NCBI GenBank assembly: GCA_964397015.1
Contig: CAYNHL010000079.1
Location: forward strand, 1 to 17,258
DNA length: 17,258 nucleotides
Direction: 5' to 3'
Source of the DNA: MADRE2 sp964397015
GTDB lineage: Bacteria > Desulfobacterota > Desulfobacteria > Desulfobacterales > Desulfobacteraceae
Part shown: positions 15,647 to 17,258 of the stretch, one piece after another
Position numbering within the stretch: the stretch's first letter is position 1
Layout: every line of letters starts with the position of its first letter
Notes under the pieces: generated by a model
Seen by the model: only the letters and a program-made list of their open reading frames with translations
What the model was told of the DNA's origin: nothing
The model's database searches: none
Translations under genes and position numbers: made by a program

Positions 15647-17035
15647 ATGAGTGACCAGGCGAAAGAATTACTGGCAAATGCCGGGGAAAAGGAGCAGCTG
15701 TTCGATTTTGAAAAGGCCGCACAGCTTTATGATGATATCGTAAAAAATTGTCAGGGATCCGGACATGCCCATATCGCGGCCGCCAGGTTGCGGGTCATGG
15801 ATGATTTGATACAGGAAAAACAAATATACCAGCGTATCGATGAAAACGCGAAACAGGTTTTGACCGATATTGGGGTGAATATCTCAGAGAGCCAGCGTTT
15901 GATGGATATCCTGATGGAGGCGGATGCCATAGATTTCGAAAGCACCACAGCGGTGGGAATTCCCCTGCGGCGGGCCTATCTGGATGAGTGCCTGGCAAAA
16001 ATGCCCAGGACCATGGCGGCAGATCCCGGGATGAATGCCTTTGGAACAGGGGCCACTCCCCCGTTTTTGAAACGGCCGGGTGATGATGAACTCAGGGCTG
16101 CAAACCGGGAAGAATTTCAAAGGATAGTCAGTATGGTTGGCGAGCATGAGGATGTGACAAAGATTTTTTCACTTCCGGTGGCTACGGATAAAACCATGTC
16201 GGCCTTTGAAGCGGCCAAATGCATGGAAGAAGGATTCCGGGGGCTGAAAATGACAGCCACCAAGGGTTTTTTCGATGATGAAATGAATTTTTTAAAAGGA
16301 AAGGATGACTGGCTGGACGGAACCAGCCTGCTGACTTCCCTTGCTCCCATGAACAGCATGATCGACCCTTTTATCCGGAGTGCCGAAACAGGAGTCAACC
16401 TGCTGCTTTTGGACCTGAGCATTGCCGGATCATCTGCCGCCATCAGTCCCGAATCCCTGTTGACACAGATTCATGCCCAGGTGCTGTTCATGATGGTCAT
16501 GGCACAGACCATCAACCCGGGCGTTGCCTGTGTTCACGGAGGGATCCCAGGTGTTGACGAGGCCGGTGGCGACCTGTCCTACAGTTCGCCAAGCCAGCCG
16601 CTGATCAACGTGGCCATGGCCCGGGTCAACCGTTGGATCACCGGATTTCCGTCGGCCCAGTCCGGCGGCAGTACCAGCTTGACCGAAATGTCTGAACAGG
16701 CGGTTGCCGAGTCCGCTCAAAGCCGGGATACCATGCGAAAATACGGTGCTCATATCGTAAGACATGCACTCGGAGCCCTGGGAAGCCTTAATTATTTCAG
16801 TGAAGAAAAATTTATAAAGGACTGTGAACTGGAGAGGCAAAGTGTTCACCAGGCTGGAAGTGATCCCGAAAACCAGTGGATAAGACCGCTGTATTTTCCA
16901 TCTGATGATGACACCATGGCCGGCATCCGTGAAATAGCCGAAAAAGGTAATCCCAAATATGCCGATCATACCCTGCGCAACGTGAACTCGTTCATGGCAT
17001 GGGAGGAAACGATCGAGGAAAAAAGCACCAGGTGA
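15647..17035 (+). CDS. mtgB: MttB-family methyltransferase without pyrrolysine, MtgB (glycine betaine)-like
   Basis: 462 residues, close to the size of MtgB, the glycine betaine:corrinoid methyltransferase, and somewhat shorter than pyrrolysine-containing MttB. The frame is continuous with no in-frame TAG, so no pyrrolysine is used. The MttB superfamily fold is supported by the N-terminal helical part (about 50-130), the region DGTSLLTSLAPMNSMIDPF, and the C-terminal barrel part with PGVACVHGGIPG, NRWITGFPSAQSGGSTS and HALGALGSLNYFSEEKF. Expected reaction: a methyl group of a quaternary amine, most likely glycine betaine, goes to Co(I) of MtgC, leaving dimethylglycine. The start ATG at 15647 has AGGAGA six bases upstream; an ATG at 15642 stops after two codons. 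It follows etfA and precedes a BCCT carrier gene, which fits betaine use. Related substrates (proline betaine, carnitine, butyrobetaine) remain possible. Confidence 0.85.
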   Translation: MSDQAKELLANAGEKEQLFDFEKAAQLYDDIVKNCQGSGHAHIAAARLRVMDDLIQEKQIYQRIDENAKQVLTDIGVNISESQRLMDILMEADAIDFESTTAVGIPLRRAYLDECLAKMPRTMAADPGMNAFGTGATPPFLKRPGDDELRAANREEFQRIVSMVGEHEDVTKIFSLPVATDKTMSAFEAAKCMEEGFRGLKMTATKGFFDDEMNFLKGKDDWLDGTSLLTSLAPMNSMIDPFIRSAETGVNLLLLDLSIAGSSAAISPESLLTQIHAQVLFMMVMAQTINPGVACVHGGIPGVDEAGGDLSYSSPSQPLINVAMARVNRWITGFPSAQSGGSTSLTEMSEQAVAESAQSRDTMRKYGAHIVRHALGALGSLNYFSEEKFIKDCELERQSVHQAGSDPENQWIRPLYFPSDDDTMAGIREIAEKGNPKYADHTLRNVNSFMAWEETIEEKSTR

Positions 17036-17116
17036 AAAGTGGAATTAAAGCCCCGCTGTTTGCAGTGTCAAAAAATGGCGGAAAGCAAATGATCCATATA
17101 TAAAGGAGGCGTTTTT

Positions 17117-17258
17117 ATGAGTGACAGTTCTGCGGACTACAAAGTCGGAAAGGACAATGTAAAAAATTGGGGGATTGATGCCCATCCTGTTTTTTTTTGT
17201 CGTGGTTTCCCTGGTTGTCGTTTTTATTATTCTAACCTTGTGGAATCCGGTAGAAGCC
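17117..17258 (+). CDS. BCCT (betaine/choline/carnitine) transporter, 5' end only, with apparent frameshift
   Basis: The gene is cut by the window end. AAAGGAGG (17102-17109) seven bases before ATG 17117 is an ideal ribosome site. The first frame reads MSDSSADYKVGKDNVKNWGI then DAHPVFF, which looks like the soluble N-terminus of BCCT carriers. After a run of nine T (17190-17198) this frame becomes polar and cysteine-rich. The +1 frame gives VVVSLVVVFIILTLWNPVEA, a convincing first transmembrane helix ending in the BCCT-like NP-EA. Removing one T would join the two. Sequencing error, slippage-corrected expression or a real mutation are all possible. An internal ATG at 17178 lies in the helix frame but has no clear ribosome site. 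The expected role is secondary uptake of betaine for the methyltransferase encoded just upstream. Confidence 0.7.
   Translation, partial: MSDSSADYKVGKDNVKNWGIDAHPVFFCRGFPGCRFYYSNLVESGRS
17190..17198 (+). repeat. T9 homopolymer at the frameshift point of the BCCT gene
   Basis: Nine consecutive T lie between CCTG and GTCG. Eight T would keep one reading frame through the first membrane helix; nine T break it. This is a typical site for sequencing indels, for slipped-strand phase variation and for transcriptional slippage. Confidence 0.75.

Noticed and set aside
15647..17035. Pyrrolysine-containing MttB
   Set aside because: No in-frame TAG occurs; the coding frame is complete at the size of non-pyrrolysine homologues.

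Overview
The window looks like a C1/quaternary-amine locus from a strict anaerobe, most likely a sulfate-reducing member of the Desulfobacterota (Desulfobacteraceae-like). That placement is inference. It rests on a corrinoid methyltransferase set of the glycine betaine type (MtgA, MtgC and a pyrrolysine-free MttB-family protein), a flavin-dependent dimethylglycine/sarcosine dehydrogenase-like enzyme with its own EtfBA, the start of a BCCT betaine transporter, and an HdrA-MvhD fusion. No rRNA, tRNA, CRISPR array, transposase or phage gene was seen.

Layout. (1) Positions 2-1762 (+) hold the 3' part of an HdrA-MvhD-like redox subunit. It converges on the next unit across a bidirectional terminator at 1800-1852. 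(2) Positions 9357-1854 (-) read in transcription order as mtgA-like methyltransferase, mtgC-like corrinoid protein, a 1501-residue GlmS-like protein, and an MFS exporter. (3) A 314-bp divergent intergenic region rich in inverted repeats (9358-9671) separates this unit from a + strand PAS-AAA-Fis sigma-54 activator (9672-11111). (4) The intergenic region after the activator carries TGTAAAA repeats and a good -24/-12 promoter. Downstream comes a co-directional set: DMGDH/GcvT-type dehydrogenase (11395-13812), etfB, etfA, an MttB/MtgB-like methyltransferase, and the start of a BCCT transporter cut by the window edge.

How the parts may work together (inference from family knowledge). The BCCT carrier imports betaine. 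The MtgB-like enzyme moves one methyl group to the corrinoid protein MtgC, and MtgA passes it to tetrahydrofolate. The resulting dimethylglycine (or sarcosine) is oxidised by the DMGDH-like flavoprotein. Its electrons go to EtfBA, and its GcvT-like half handles the one-carbon unit with folate. The sigma-54 activator is well placed to switch on the + strand genes when substrate is present. The HdrA-like protein could link to the C1 redox chemistry, but its partners lie outside the window.

The most unusual element is the GlmS-like giant. Its glutaminase domain is interrupted by about 275 residues. It then has a SIS pair ending in a GlmS-type C-terminal lysine motif, followed by about 400 more residues that look like a second, degenerate SIS pair. 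Other oddities are cysteine losses in the HdrA-MvhD protein, Met in place of the FAD-linking His in the DMGDH-like enzyme, and an apparent +1 frameshift at a T9 run in the BCCT gene.
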